Notes under the pieces: generated by a model
Told to the model about the DNA's origin: nothing
Database searches by the model: none
Seen by the model: the letters and a program-made list of their open reading frames with translations, nothing else
Made by a program: the position numbers and the translations under genes
Shown here: positions 26,472-34,857 of the stretch, one piece after another
How the letters are laid out: each line of letters opens with the position of its first letter
Numbering within the stretch: position 1 is the stretch's first letter
Assembly: GCA_002296055.1 (NCBI GenBank)
Contig: DBHE01000134.1
Span: 16,880 to 53,925 of the forward strand
DNA: 37,046 nucleotides
Origin: Pseudomonadaceae bacterium UBA836
GTDB lineage: Bacteria > Pseudomonadota > Gammaproteobacteria > Pseudomonadales > Pseudomonadaceae
Direction of reading: 5' to 3'

Positions 26472-27847
26472 GCGGCGCTCTCCAGCGCGGACAGCAACAC
26501 CTGCGGCTGCTCCAGACAGCGGCAATCGAGCAACAGGCTGTCATCGGCGATTCGACCGATTACCGGCTGCGGCAGCTGGCGCAGTCGCTCGGCCAGCTGC
26601 CGCAATGCCCGACTGCGCTCCCGGCGATTGCCCCTGGCGCTGCGCAGCCGCAGGGCCGCGCTGGGCAGAACGTCCAGCGGCAGTGACCCAGAGCCAATCT
26701 GACTGCTGACCGCACACACATCCACCACAAAGCCGTTGCCCGCCCAGCGCTGCACCGCCGGTAGCAGCGACTGGCACGTCTGGTTGATAGCCTCGGCAGT
26801 GCGCGTCAACAGGCGCAGGGTCGGCACCCGCTGCACCAGCGTGTCCGGGTCGGCGTACAGCCGCAGTACCGCTTCCAGCGCTGCCAGGGTCATCTTGTCG
26901 CAGCGCAGCGCGCGCTTGAGCGGGCTTTTGCGAATGCGCGCAATCAGGTCTGCGCGTCCGGCAATGATGCCGGCCTGCGGGCCGCCGAGCAGTTTGTCGC
27001 CGCTGAAGGTAACCACGTCCACACCTTGCGCCAGCACCTGCGCGACCACTGGCTCAGCCGGCAAACCCAACGCCTGCAGATCAATCAGCGAGCCACTGCC
27101 CAAGTCCACCGCCAGCGGTACGCTGTGCTCGCGGGCAATGGCCGCCAGCTGCGACTCATCCAGCGCCGTGCTGAAGCCTTCAATGCGGTAGTTGCTGGTA
27201 TGCGCCTTGAGCAGCAGCGCGGTGCGCGGACCAATAGCCTCGCTGTAGTCACGCACGTGGGTGCGGTTGGTGGCGCCCACCTCGCGCAGCTTGCAGCCGG
27301 CGCGGGCCATGATGTCGGGCAGCCGAAAAGAGCCGCCGATCTCGATCAGCTCACCGCGCGACACCACCACCTCGCGGCGGTTTGCCAGGGCATTGAGCAC
27401 CAGCAGCACCGCGGCGGCGTTGTTGTTGACCACGGTGGCGGCTTCGGCGCCGGTCAGCCGGCAGATCCACTGTTCAACGTGCTCATCGCGGTCACCGCGC
27501 TGCCCAGTGGCCAGATCAAATTCCAGATTACTGGCACCCAAGGCCACCGCGTTCATCGCTGCCACCGCTTCGGGTGGCAACGGCGCACGGCCGAGGTTGG
27601 TGTGCAGCACCGTGCCGGTCAAATTGAGCAGCGGACGCATGGACGGCGCCAGCAGACGATGCAGGTGCTGCTGCAGCCAGTGCACCAGCGCCTGATCATC
27701 ACACAACAGCCCCTCTCGCCAGTGCTGCAGGCCGGCGCGCACGGCATCCAGCACCAAGGTGCGACCGTGGTCGGCGACCAGTTGCTGCACCAGCGGCCAG
27801 GCCAGAACCCGGTCCACCGCTGGTGGACGCATGCCGGCCGCACTCAT
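26468..27847 (-). CDS. selA: L-seryl-tRNA(Sec) selenium transferase
   Basis: A 459-residue PLP enzyme converting Ser-tRNA(Sec) to Sec-tRNA(Sec) with selenophosphate. Recognisable parts are the N-terminal tRNA-binding helices, the LLNLTGTVLHTNLGRAPL segment and the PLP lysine in TFSGDKLLGGPQAG (Lys285). Length is typical. It starts 15 nt after the UGSC selenoprotein gene and its stop overlaps the selB start. A second ATG five codons later (27832) is an alternative start. Selenophosphate must come from a selD elsewhere in the genome. Confidence 0.96.
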   Translation of the reverse strand: MSAAGMRPPAVDRVLAWPLVQQLVADHGRTLVLDAVRAGLQHWREGLLCDDQALVHWLQQHLHRLLAPSMRPLLNLTGTVLHTNLGRAPLPPEAVAAMNAVALGASNLEFDLATGQRGDRDEHVEQWICRLTGAEAATVVNNNAAAVLLVLNALANRREVVVSRGELIEIGGSFRLPDIMARAGCKLREVGATNRTHVRDYSEAIGPRTALLLKAHTSNYRIEGFSTALDESQLAAIAREHSVPLAVDLGSGSLIDLQALGLPAEPVVAQVLAQGVDVVTFSGDKLLGGPQAGIIAGRADLIARIRKSPLKRALRCDKMTLAALEAVLRLYADPDTLVQRVPTLRLLTRTAEAINQTCQSLLPAVQRWAGNGFVVDVCAVSSQIGSGSLPLDVLPSAALRLRSARGNRRERSRALRQLAERLRQLPQPVIGRIADDSLLLDCRCLEQPQVLLSALESAA

Positions 27848-27862
27848 GCGGCCACCGCCGCG

Positions 27863-28390
27863 TCAGTCTGCGTCGTCTTGCAGCAGACGCAGGATTTCTG
27901 CCAGCGCGCCATCAGCCAGCGCGCGCATTTCATCGTCGGTGCGGTCCTGAATCGGATGCGGCACAAAGACCATGGCCGGATCAAAGCCAAGGGCCTTGGA
28001 CTGCAACGCCGCGGCCTGTACAAATTCACTGGAGGCAACCCCTACTCCCGGGATCTGACGCGACTCCAGGTCTGCGATGTCATGCATACAGCACGACGTG
28101 CAAGACCCTCAGTCGGCCAGACCTTCCACCAGCAGATCCACCTCGGCGGCCATCTGCTGCTTGAGTTCAGTCGGGGCAATGCGGGTGAAGGTGGGCTTGG
28201 CGTAACGCTTCACCTCGATACCCATGTCTGCCAGTTGCTCCTCGATGCGATCGAGAAAGACGTTGCCGCGCGGTTTGGAGATATCCAGCAGCCCCACCAC
28301 CTTGCCTTCAAGGCTGGTTGGGCGTGCCAGACGCGCGCGTTGGGCCGGCGCGCGTTCTGCGGTCGGATCAAGCACTATGTTGTCGGTCAT
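27863..28390 (-). CDS. UGSC-motif selenoprotein (in-frame UGA read as Sec)
   Basis: Read conventionally this is a 93-codon ORF (28390-28112) ending in TGA at 28109-28111, followed in the same frame by 82 more codons to a TGA at 27863-27865. Read through, it is one 175-residue protein with Sec94 in the motif U-G-S-C-T-S-C-C-M-H-D. UGSC is the signature of a known selenoprotein family (described from marine metagenomes; Cys homologues carry CGSC). The N-terminal half (VVGLLDISKPRGNVFLDRIE) and the C-terminal half both look like that family. selA, selB and selC follow on the same strand, and a stem-loop lies right after the UGA. The start overlaps the upstream gene's stop as ATGA. The redox function is unknown; Sec94/Cys97 is a probable CxxC-like pair. 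Confidence 0.92.
28068..28108 (-). promoter_or_regulatory. Candidate bacterial SECIS element
   Basis: Immediately after the UGA the mRNA can fold into a lower stem GGUCU(U)GC/GCAGACC with one bulged U, a small AC/AUC internal loop, an upper 7-bp stem GUCGUGC/GCAUGAC and the loop UGUAU. The position (first bases after UGA), length (~40 nt) and bulged U agree with bacterial SECIS hairpins bound by SelB. Confidence 0.7.
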
Positions 28391-29823
28391 GACGTTACCT
28401 CACGTGTTACCGGAGACGAGCCAACCGGGCCGGAAGCGGCCCAGCCAGCGATGATGGCGGAAAACAGGCCAGCGGTGCCGCCAGCCCGGACAATCAGCAG
28501 CCCGCCGGGCCGGAACTTGGGCACCTGCTGATCCTTGAAACGTTCAGGAATACCTTCTGCGATGCCGCCAGCGCCAGCCACCAGCTCGGCGCCCGGCGCC
28601 AGCAGCAGGCGTTCCAGCTCTTCACGCAGCCGCTGCTTGGACCAACCCGCGTCGATGAACACCCGCGCATGCTCGGGCGAGACCACCAGCACAGCATCAC
28701 CGGCCATCGCCAGCTTGGCGTGATCGACGGTGCGCAGCGACAGCGCAAAGGAGCGCGCCAGCGATTCCGGGTCGCGGGACTTCTGATCAACAATGCCCTG
28801 CACCCCCTCGCCGGGGAACAGAGTCACCGCCGAGCGCCCGTCCTCAACACCGCGCTCCTGCGCCAGCGGCAACCAGTCGGCGTCTTCGGCCTCGGCGAAG
28901 CAGAAACTGTACTTGCCGGGGTTACCTAGGGTAGCCCGATCAATCTCGCCGGGACGGCCGCCGCCCACGTTACGAATGATCAGCTGCAGCGCCCGGCCGA
29001 TGGTGGCGTTGGCGCGGTTACCCTGCCCGAGCGCATTGACTCCCGAGTTCATGCCGATGGCGCGCGCCGCCGGCCCGTTGACCACAATCATCGGGCTGCC
29101 GAACATGGTGGTGCAGATCAGCCCGTGCAAGCCAAACTCATCACTCAGCGCTGCCTCCAGCGCCGCCAGCAGTACCGGCATGTACTCCGGCTTGCAGCCG
29201 GCCAGCACCGCATTGATGGCCACTTTCTCGACGGTCAGAGGCACCAGGTCCGGCGGCATCAACCCAACCACCTCATCGGCCTGGCGGCTGGTGCCCTTGA
29301 GCATGCGCAGCACCCGCACCGGCGTGGGCGGCACGACCGGCAGGCCGTCGCTCCAGCCGCGCTCAAAGCAGGCTTCCATCGGGTCATCGGACGCGCTCAT
29401 GTCGATCTCGCGGGCGCTCAACCGCACATCACCAAAGGCCAGCTCCAGCTCTTCGCTAATGCCGGGCTCCAGGGTTTTGGAGCCACACCCCGGGCGCATG
29501 ATCGGCAACGCCTCGCCCAGCTCAGGTAAGCCGGTCAGTTGGCGCCAGTCTTCCTTGTGCCAGCCGTAGGTGCGCTCGACCTCTTGGCCGTTTTCAACGC
29601 GAATCAGCGTGGGTACAAACTCAATGCCGAGATGGAAGGAGTGTTCGAGGCTCTGGTCGTAGAGGGCAGACGGCAGCTCAGCGGCGTACTCTGCCGAGTC
29701 CTGGGCGTAAACCGTCAGTGGACCGGCCTGGGCGATCTCGGCCAGCAGCGGCTCGACCAGTCGACAGGTCGGACAATCAGCCTTGGCGACCACAATCAGG
29801 CCGTCGGGAAGTGCGGGTTTCAT
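28387..29823 (-). CDS. Thioredoxin-like plus conserved domain protein, partner of the UGSC selenoprotein
   Basis: A 478-residue soluble protein. The first ~110 residues look like a thioredoxin fold with ADCPTCRLVEPLL (Cys17 and Cys20), a cis-Pro-like EFVPTLI and a final helix. After an RPGCGSKTLEPG linker follows a ~350-residue conserved domain of unknown function (PMEACFERGWSDGLPVVPPT, a GRALQLIIRNVGGG region, Gly-rich C-terminus). No UGA is used. Its stop overlaps the selenoprotein start as ATGA, so equimolar expression and a functional pair are likely. The start is ATG 29821-29823, with AAGGG upstream. The thioredoxin part could reduce the selenylsulfide of the neighbour; the large domain's chemistry is not recognised. 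Confidence 0.8.
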   Translation of the reverse strand: MKPALPDGLIVVAKADCPTCRLVEPLLAEIAQAGPLTVYAQDSAEYAAELPSALYDQSLEHSFHLGIEFVPTLIRVENGQEVERTYGWHKEDWRQLTGLPELGEALPIMRPGCGSKTLEPGISEELELAFGDVRLSAREIDMSASDDPMEACFERGWSDGLPVVPPTPVRVLRMLKGTSRQADEVVGLMPPDLVPLTVEKVAINAVLAGCKPEYMPVLLAALEAALSDEFGLHGLICTTMFGSPMIVVNGPAARAIGMNSGVNALGQGNRANATIGRALQLIIRNVGGGRPGEIDRATLGNPGKYSFCFAEAEDADWLPLAQERGVEDGRSAVTLFPGEGVQGIVDQKSRDPESLARSFALSLRTVDHAKLAMAGDAVLVVSPEHARVFIDAGWSKQRLREELERLLLAPGAELVAGAGGIAEGIPERFKDQQVPKFRPGGLLIVRAGGTAGLFSAIIAGWAASGPVGSSPVTREVTS

Positions 29824-29950
29824 GGGCAGCCCTTGTGGGGTCTTGTGTCTCAATGAACAGACAGAATAGGCAGCCTCAGGCCCGCTGCCAACCCGCCATG
29901 CCCCGTCATCGGCCTGCTGATTGACCTGCCATCAGCGCAGCCGCAGTCTG

Positions 29951-30973
29951 CTACCAGCGGGCGTAGTGATCTTCCACCAGCCCCCAGGCATCAGTAATCT
30001 GCAGCGTCTCGCCCGGCAGCCGTAGCACCCCACTGTACTGCCCAAAATGCTGCTTGAAGTTGGATGCCAGCAGCAGCGCGTTGAGCTTTTCCTGCCGACT
30101 GCCGGCCGGTGCAAACTGCAGATCGATCTGGCCATCGGCCGAGCGCAGCTGCCAGGGTGAGAGTGGCGCGCTGCGATCAAACTGAAAGTCGACCATATCG
30201 ACCTTGACCAGTTGATCGTCCAGCCAAAGTCCGTTCTCGGTAAAGCCGGTTTCGTTCACTCCTGCCGCCAGGTTGAAGCCCAGCCGGCGCCCGTCCGGTA
30301 AGCGGCAAGACAAGCTGCCCCAGTTCCAGAATGTCTCACGACGCATAAACCCCGCCGTCCAGTCTACCGCTGCCAGGGCGCCAATCTGGCGCAGATCAAA
30401 CCGCTGCCCCCGCCAACTCACGCTGCCGCTGCAGACACGCGCCGCTGTCTTGCGGGTAAACACCCAGCCTGCATAACCGGCCCGAGTGCACACAGACAAC
30501 GGCTGCTGGCTGGGCGCCTCGTCTATGCGCGCAGCAATCCGCGTACCACCGGCCAGCTCCACCTGCAGGTGACGTACACCGGGTTCGGTGCCTGCATCCA
30601 CGCTGATGCGATTCGCCCCTTTGGCAAACACCGCCGCCCCGTCACCCGGGCGTGGATCGATGCGCGTATTACGCGCCAGCGGCTGCAGAAAGCTGAACTC
30701 GTCAAAGCGCCCAGTGCGTGGATCATAGAGGTAAACAAAGGCGTTGCTGACCAACTTGAGATCAACAATCGCCACCCCAACCACCAGCTCAGGGCTGAGC
30801 AGGCTGATGAACTGAAACTGGTTGCAGCCAAAGCGCCGAGCCAGCTGCGAGCGCGGCTTGTCCATCACCGTGCACAAGTCAAAATCGAGGTAGTTGATCT
30901 CCTCTACCCCGTCGGGGAAGAGGCCATAGCTGGGCTGGCCTGCGGCGTTGATCAGGCGGGGTAAGGCGGGCAT
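29951..30973 (-). CDS. DUF2804 family protein
   Basis: A 340-residue protein recognised as DUF2804 by features such as DWTAGFMRRETFWNWGS and GFNLAAGVNETGFTENGLWLD, resembling lipocalin/AttH-like beta-rich folds. No signal peptide or membrane segment is seen and the function is unknown. It lies 127 bp upstream of the selenocysteine operon on the same strand, so co-transcription is possible but not shown. Start at ATG 30971-30973, with an AACAAGAGAG leader. Confidence 0.8.
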   Translation of the reverse strand: MPALPRLINAAGQPSYGLFPDGVEEINYLDFDLCTVMDKPRSQLARRFGCNQFQFISLLSPELVVGVAIVDLKLVSNAFVYLYDPRTGRFDEFSFLQPLARNTRIDPRPGDGAAVFAKGANRISVDAGTEPGVRHLQVELAGGTRIAARIDEAPSQQPLSVCTRAGYAGWVFTRKTAARVCSGSVSWRGQRFDLRQIGALAAVDWTAGFMRRETFWNWGSLSCRLPDGRRLGFNLAAGVNETGFTENGLWLDDQLVKVDMVDFQFDRSAPLSPWQLRSADGQIDLQFAPAGSRQEKLNALLLASNFKQHFGQYSGVLRLPGETLQITDAWGLVEDHYARW

Positions 30974-31120
30974 TGGGGTGCTCTCTTGTTATGGGTAGTC
31001 GGTGCTCAACGCAGCCCATTCGGCAAATCAGCTGCTGCGTGCCAACCCTATCGCATTGACGGAAAAGTGCCAGCGCTATTCGGTGGCCGACAATTGGATA
31101 CTGCACCAGCGCCAGCGCGC

Positions 31121-31278
31121 GACTGGATCCCCGCCTTCGCGGGGATGACGAGGTTTATATGGCGGGCATGTCTAAAGTGATGCCGCAGAGTTGACCAAAC
31201 GTAAGCAGGAGTCACAGAAGAGCTCCCACGGTTAATCCAAAAACTCCTCGTCATCCCCGCGAAGGCGGGGATCCAGTC
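31121..31278. repeat. Perfect 33-bp inverted repeat pair beside the GIY-YIG gene
   Basis: Arms 31121-31153 and 31246-31278 are perfect inverted copies, 92 bp apart. Each contains ATCCCCGC-loop-GCGGGGAT and can form its own hairpin. The unit matches the palindromic CGTCAT(C/T)CCCGC...GGCGGG(G/A)ATCCAG family also found at 34.9-35.4 kb. The right arm ends 43 bp before the GIY-YIG ORF. Confidence 0.85.
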
Positions 31279-31321
31279 ACGCGATAACATCAGCCAGCAC
31301 CTACCCTGGAGAACCACCCGG

Positions 31322-31633
31322 ATGCCCAAACAACCCTGCGTGTACATCCTCGCCAGCAAACGCAACGGCACTCTCTACATCGGTGTCACCAGCAACCTGA
31401 TCAAACGCATCTGGGAGCACAAGAACGACCTGGTGCCGGGCTTTACCCAGCGCTACCGAATCCACCACCTGGTGTACGTCGAGCAAGCCGCAGACATGCT
31501 CTCAGCCATCGCCCGCGAAAAGCAGCTCAAGAAGTGGAACCGCCACTGGAAGCTCAACCTGATCGAACAAGCAAACCCCGGCTGGGCCGATCTTTACACC
31601 TCTCTCGCTAACCCCGAAGCCGCCTCACCCTAA
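31322..31633 (+). CDS. Small stand-alone GIY-YIG nuclease-family protein
   Basis: A 103-residue single-domain protein: VYILASKRNGTLYIGVTSNL carries the VYI...YIG pair, followed by the conserved Arg in KRIWEHK and the catalytic-type Glu in AREKQLKKW. There is no extra DNA-binding domain. It belongs to the UvrC/UPF0213-type group of predicted endonucleases, whose cellular role is unclear. Palindromic repeats lie directly upstream and a related repeat array lies 3.2 kb away. Its stop codon overlaps the convergent AEC transporter gene by 9 bp. Confidence 0.88.
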   Translation: MPKQPCVYILASKRNGTLYIGVTSNLIKRIWEHKNDLVPGFTQRYRIHHLVYVEQAADMLSAIAREKQLKKWNRHWKLNLIEQANPGWADLYTSLANPEAASP

Positions 31634-32548
31634 CCACAACAAACACAGCGACAAGGTCACCAAGGACCCTAGCGTCGACCACAGCACCGCCCTCGCCACC
31701 ACAGCAGCCTCACGCCCGTAAAACTCGGCCAGCATGAACGGCCCGGTGCCCGTTGGCAGCGCGCTGAGCAGCAAGGCAGCCTTGGCCCACAGCGGCGGCA
31801 AATGAAATACCCAGGTCGCCAAGCCCCACACCAGCGCCGGTTGCACGATCAGCTTGATCAACACCAGCGCCCCGGCGCCACCTGCCACGGCGGGCTGTGG
31901 GCGGGCCAGAAACAGCCCGAGCGATATCAGCGCACAGGGCACGGTCGCGTCACCCTGCAACTCAAGAAAGCGCGCCATCGCAATCGGCTGCTCAACGCCG
32001 CCCAGGTTCCAGACACCCCCTAACAAGGGCGCGACTACCAGCGGGTTTTTGGCCAGCGCCAAGGTCACCCGCCCGACTACCCGCAGCGGTGAGCCGGCAC
32101 GCTGCAGCCCGGCCTCCACCAGCACGACCGCCACGGTAAAGAGCACGCACACCACAATCAGCGAGGCAATCAACGCCGGCGCCAGACCGTCGTCACCCAA
32201 CACCAGTAGACACAGCGGAATGCCGATATAACCGGTGTTGGCATACGCAGCGCTAAGACCGTCAATGCTGGCGTCAGCAAGAGAGCGCCCACGCAGTCGA
32301 TACAGCAAGGTAGCGAAGAACACCGCCAGCGAGCCGATGCTGATAACCGCGATAAACCCCGGATGCCAAATCTCGTCCAGCGTGGCCGTTGCCGTGGTTT
32401 GAAACAGCAGCGCCGGCAAGCAGAGCCATACCACAAGGCGGTTCAGCTCCGACGCAGCGGTTTCTCCCATACAGCCAGTGCGGCGACACAGATAACCGGC
32501 CAGAATCAGGGCAAAGATGGGCAGCAACACATTGAGTACGGCAAGCAT
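31625..32548 (-). CDS. AEC-family (auxin efflux carrier-like) permease
   Basis: A 307-residue membrane protein with about ten helices in two five-helix halves. The family motif NTGYIGIPL appears near residue 105, with ALISLGLFLA and SALPTGTGPFMLA in the second half. AEC proteins carry organic anions such as malate or malonate. The start is ATG 32546-32548; a GTG four codons upstream (32558-32560) is equally possible. It is divergent from a LysR gene, which probably regulates it. Confidence 0.85.
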   Translation of the reverse strand: MLAVLNVLLPIFALILAGYLCRRTGCMGETAASELNRLVVWLCLPALLFQTTATATLDEIWHPGFIAVISIGSLAVFFATLLYRLRGRSLADASIDGLSAAYANTGYIGIPLCLLVLGDDGLAPALIASLIVVCVLFTVAVVLVEAGLQRAGSPLRVVGRVTLALAKNPLVVAPLLGGVWNLGGVEQPIAMARFLELQGDATVPCALISLGLFLARPQPAVAGGAGALVLIKLIVQPALVWGLATWVFHLPPLWAKAALLLSALPTGTGPFMLAEFYGREAAVVARAVLWSTLGSLVTLSLCLLWLG

Positions 32549-32649
32549 AGGAACAACCACAGCAGAACAGGGGCGCTCAGACTAGGGCTAGCAAACAATA
32601 CCGTCCAATGCTATTTATCAGGCACATCAATACCAAAACTGGATAGATA

Positions 32650-33537
32650 ATGACCCTGCAGCAACTGCGCAGTTTTATTGCCCTGGCCGATACGCTCAAC
32701 TTCAGCCGCGCGGCCGAGCAGTTGAACATGACCCAGCCCCCGCTCAGCAGACAAATCAGTGCTCTGGAGCAAAGCGTTGGCACACCGCTGTTCCGGCGTC
32801 ATTCACGTAGCGTGGTACTGACACCTGCCGGGCTACAGTTTCAGCGCGACATCGCGCGCCTTCTGACTGACCTGGAGCGCGCCGGGGCCTCTGCCCGCGC
32901 TGCCGCGCTGGGAGAACAGGGCGAGCTGCGCATCGCCTTTACCATGTACGCGGCCTGGCACCTGCTGCCGGAGTTAATCTCGGCCTATGCCGAGCACCAC
33001 CCCCAAGTGCAACTGCGGCTGGAAGAAACCCTGCCCCGTGATTTGCAGCAGGCGCTGCTGTCAGGCGCAGTCGATGCCGGCGTCAGCTTTCCACTGCATC
33101 TACCCGACGGCCTGCACTATCAGGCCCTGTTTCAGGAGCCGCTGTGTGCCGTACTGCCAGCGGCGCACCGCCTGGCCGGAGCACAGCGGATCGCGGCCGG
33201 CGAGCTGGCGGGCGATGCGTTTATCTGCTTTCCGGCGAGCACCGCACCGCCACTGCACGAGGCCGTCATGCGCTGCTGTCATGGCGCCGGCTTTACGCCG
33301 CAGATTCGCGTTGAGACCCACCTGCAGCAAACCATTGTGAACCTGGTAGCACGCGGGCTTGGGGTAGCGTTGGTGCCGGCCTCAATGGCGCGAATGCAGC
33401 TGGCCGGCTGTGTGTTTGTGCCCTTGACCGACGCACCCTTGGTCGAGCAAGGGTTGTACTGGAATCCGGACAACCCCAACCCCTGCCTTGCCTCGTTTGC
33501 CGCCGCCTCAACGGCGCTCAGCCTGCCAGCGCCCTGA
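32650..33537 (+). CDS. LysR-family transcriptional regulator
   Basis: A 295-residue LysR regulator: N-terminal winged helix-turn-helix (MTLQQLRSFIALADTLNFSR, AAEQLNMTQPPLSRQISALE) and a C-terminal periplasmic-binding-like effector domain (about 90-290). Effector unknown. The divergent AEC permease gene, about 90 bp away, is the likely target. The 3' end overlaps the convergent small gene by 20 bp. Confidence 0.93.
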   Translation: MTLQQLRSFIALADTLNFSRAAEQLNMTQPPLSRQISALEQSVGTPLFRRHSRSVVLTPAGLQFQRDIARLLTDLERAGASARAAALGEQGELRIAFTMYAAWHLLPELISAYAEHHPQVQLRLEETLPRDLQQALLSGAVDAGVSFPLHLPDGLHYQALFQEPLCAVLPAAHRLAGAQRIAAGELAGDAFICFPASTAPPLHEAVMRCCHGAGFTPQIRVETHLQQTIVNLVARGLGVALVPASMARMQLAGCVFVPLTDAPLVEQGLYWNPDNPNPCLASFAAASTALSLPAP

Positions 33538-33823
33538 GCAATTGGGTGCGCTCCCACACACTGAGCAACTCCAGCGGGTCAGTGCCCGGGCTGTCCCAGG
33601 CCTGCTGCTCGGCAACGCGGCCATCGTCTAGCTCGCAACGCAAGCAGTGGTGCAGCTGGCCGGCGTCTTTGAACAGGGCAATGCGGTGCTGATCGATACG
33701 TACCCAGACGGTGCCCGTGTCTACATCACACCAGTGCGGGCCATCGTCAGGCAGCAGCGTTTTTTGCTGCAGCGCCACATCGCGGAACAGCTGATACACC
33801 TCGCGGGCGGTCACTGCCGTCAT
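33518..33823 (-). CDS. Small uncharacterised protein coupled to the acyl-CoA dehydrogenase-like gene
   Basis: A 101-residue soluble protein beginning MTAVTAREVYQLFRD. No catalytic motif is recognised; a DxxRVAE region and the C-terminal PLELLSVWERTQLLRAL helix are visible. It resembles short hypothetical proteins of pseudomonads. Its ATG (33821-33823) overlaps the stop of the preceding gene as ATGA, so it is translated together with the acyl-CoA dehydrogenase-like protein. Confidence 0.7.
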   Translation of the reverse strand: MTAVTAREVYQLFRDVALQQKTLLPDDGPHWCDVDTGTVWVRIDQHRIALFKDAGQLHHCLRCELDDGRVAEQQAWDSPGTDPLELLSVWERTQLLRALAG

Positions 33824-34749
33824 TGCGCGGCCGTCAGGGCCTGCCAGGCGCGCTCGCCACGCTTGGCGCCAGCTGCAGCCCACATACGTTGCACAGTCTG
33901 GTCGCGCACCCAGCGCTGTCCAGCCTCATCACTCGGCTGCTTGGCCCATTCCGCGGTGGCCTGGGTCATCAGCGCACGCACCCACTCCGTGGCACCGGCC
34001 AGCAGCAGCTGCCCGCGGTTGGCGCAGCCCACCTCAGGCGCGATGCGCTCCAGCAGACTAATGGCGGCCAGCATCTGACGCAGCAACGCCTGCGGCCACG
34101 CACGGGCGCGCCCTTCGCGCAGCAGATAGCCCATCAGCGCGGCACTAACGTACAGCTCTTCCAGCGCGCCAAAAGGTCTGGCGTAATCGCTCCAGCCATC
34201 ACCCGGCAGCATGGCTGAGGCATCCAGCTGGACATCCTGCAACTGCATACGCGCCGCCGGCAGCTCCGGCATAAAGGCCGCAGGGTTGCGCGGGCTCATG
34301 GTTACGCCGTCCGCCGTGGCCGGCAGGCGCACCACACTGAGGGCGCCGTCTGCCCCGCTGGCACGGCAAACCACAAAATAGGCTTCACAATGCTCCGGCA
34401 TGGGCACCCACCCCTTGTTGCCGCTGAGCTGGATACCGCCCGAGGCGTCCGTGCGCCAGAGCGTCTGCAGGTCACGCGGGCTGCGAATACCCTCCTCGCT
34501 CAGACTGAAGCCGTGCAGCCCACCGCCCCGTATCTGCGGAAACATCGCCCGCAGCGCGGCTTCATACCCGGCGCTGAACGCCCAGGCAGTGCGATCCGCC
34601 TGATAGCCGCCCATGACCGCCAAGGCCAGCGGTGATGCCTCATCCAGCGGCAACTGGCGCCAGTGGGTCAGCCAGTCATCCACGGTTTCCATCGCCGGTA
34701 CATCCACCGACGCGCTTAGACACCACTGCACAGGGGAAAACGTGCTCAC
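33820..34749 (-). CDS. Short acyl-CoA dehydrogenase-like protein
   Basis: A 309-residue protein resembling acyl-CoA dehydrogenases. A middle-domain-like stretch (LHGFSLSEEG...SGNKGWVPMPEHCEAYFVV...) is followed by a helical C-terminal region (ALEELYVSAALMGYLLREGRARAW). Family members usually have about 380 residues, and the FAD and acyl-CoA motifs here are degenerate, so activity is uncertain. The start is the GTG at 34747-34749 with AGGAG 7 nt upstream. The longer in-frame reading to 35055 runs through repeat DNA and is rejected. Confidence 0.7.
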   Translation of the reverse strand: MSTFSPVQWCLSASVDVPAMETVDDWLTHWRQLPLDEASPLALAVMGGYQADRTAWAFSAGYEAALRAMFPQIRGGGLHGFSLSEEGIRSPRDLQTLWRTDASGGIQLSGNKGWVPMPEHCEAYFVVCRASGADGALSVVRLPATADGVTMSPRNPAAFMPELPAARMQLQDVQLDASAMLPGDGWSDYARPFGALEELYVSAALMGYLLREGRARAWPQALLRQMLAAISLLERIAPEVGCANRGQLLLAGATEWVRALMTQATAEWAKQPSDEAGQRWVRDQTVQRMWAAAGAKRGERAWQALTAAQ

Positions 34750-34857
34750 CGGACATCTCCTCATAACTCGTATTATTGGCAACGCAGCGAGACTAGCATG
34801 ATGCACCACACTCTGGCGCCCAGATGCCCCTTGCCAGGCCGCCCGAGGTCCAACTCT

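Noticed and set aside
27863..28390. Frameshifted or nonsense pseudogene
   Set aside because: The interruption is a single in-frame TGA in a UGSC context, with sel genes and a SECIS-like hairpin adjacent, so recoding explains it better.
27026..28531. 501-codon ORF antisense to selA and the UGSC gene
   Set aside because: Runs across two well-supported genes on the opposite strand and has no domain.
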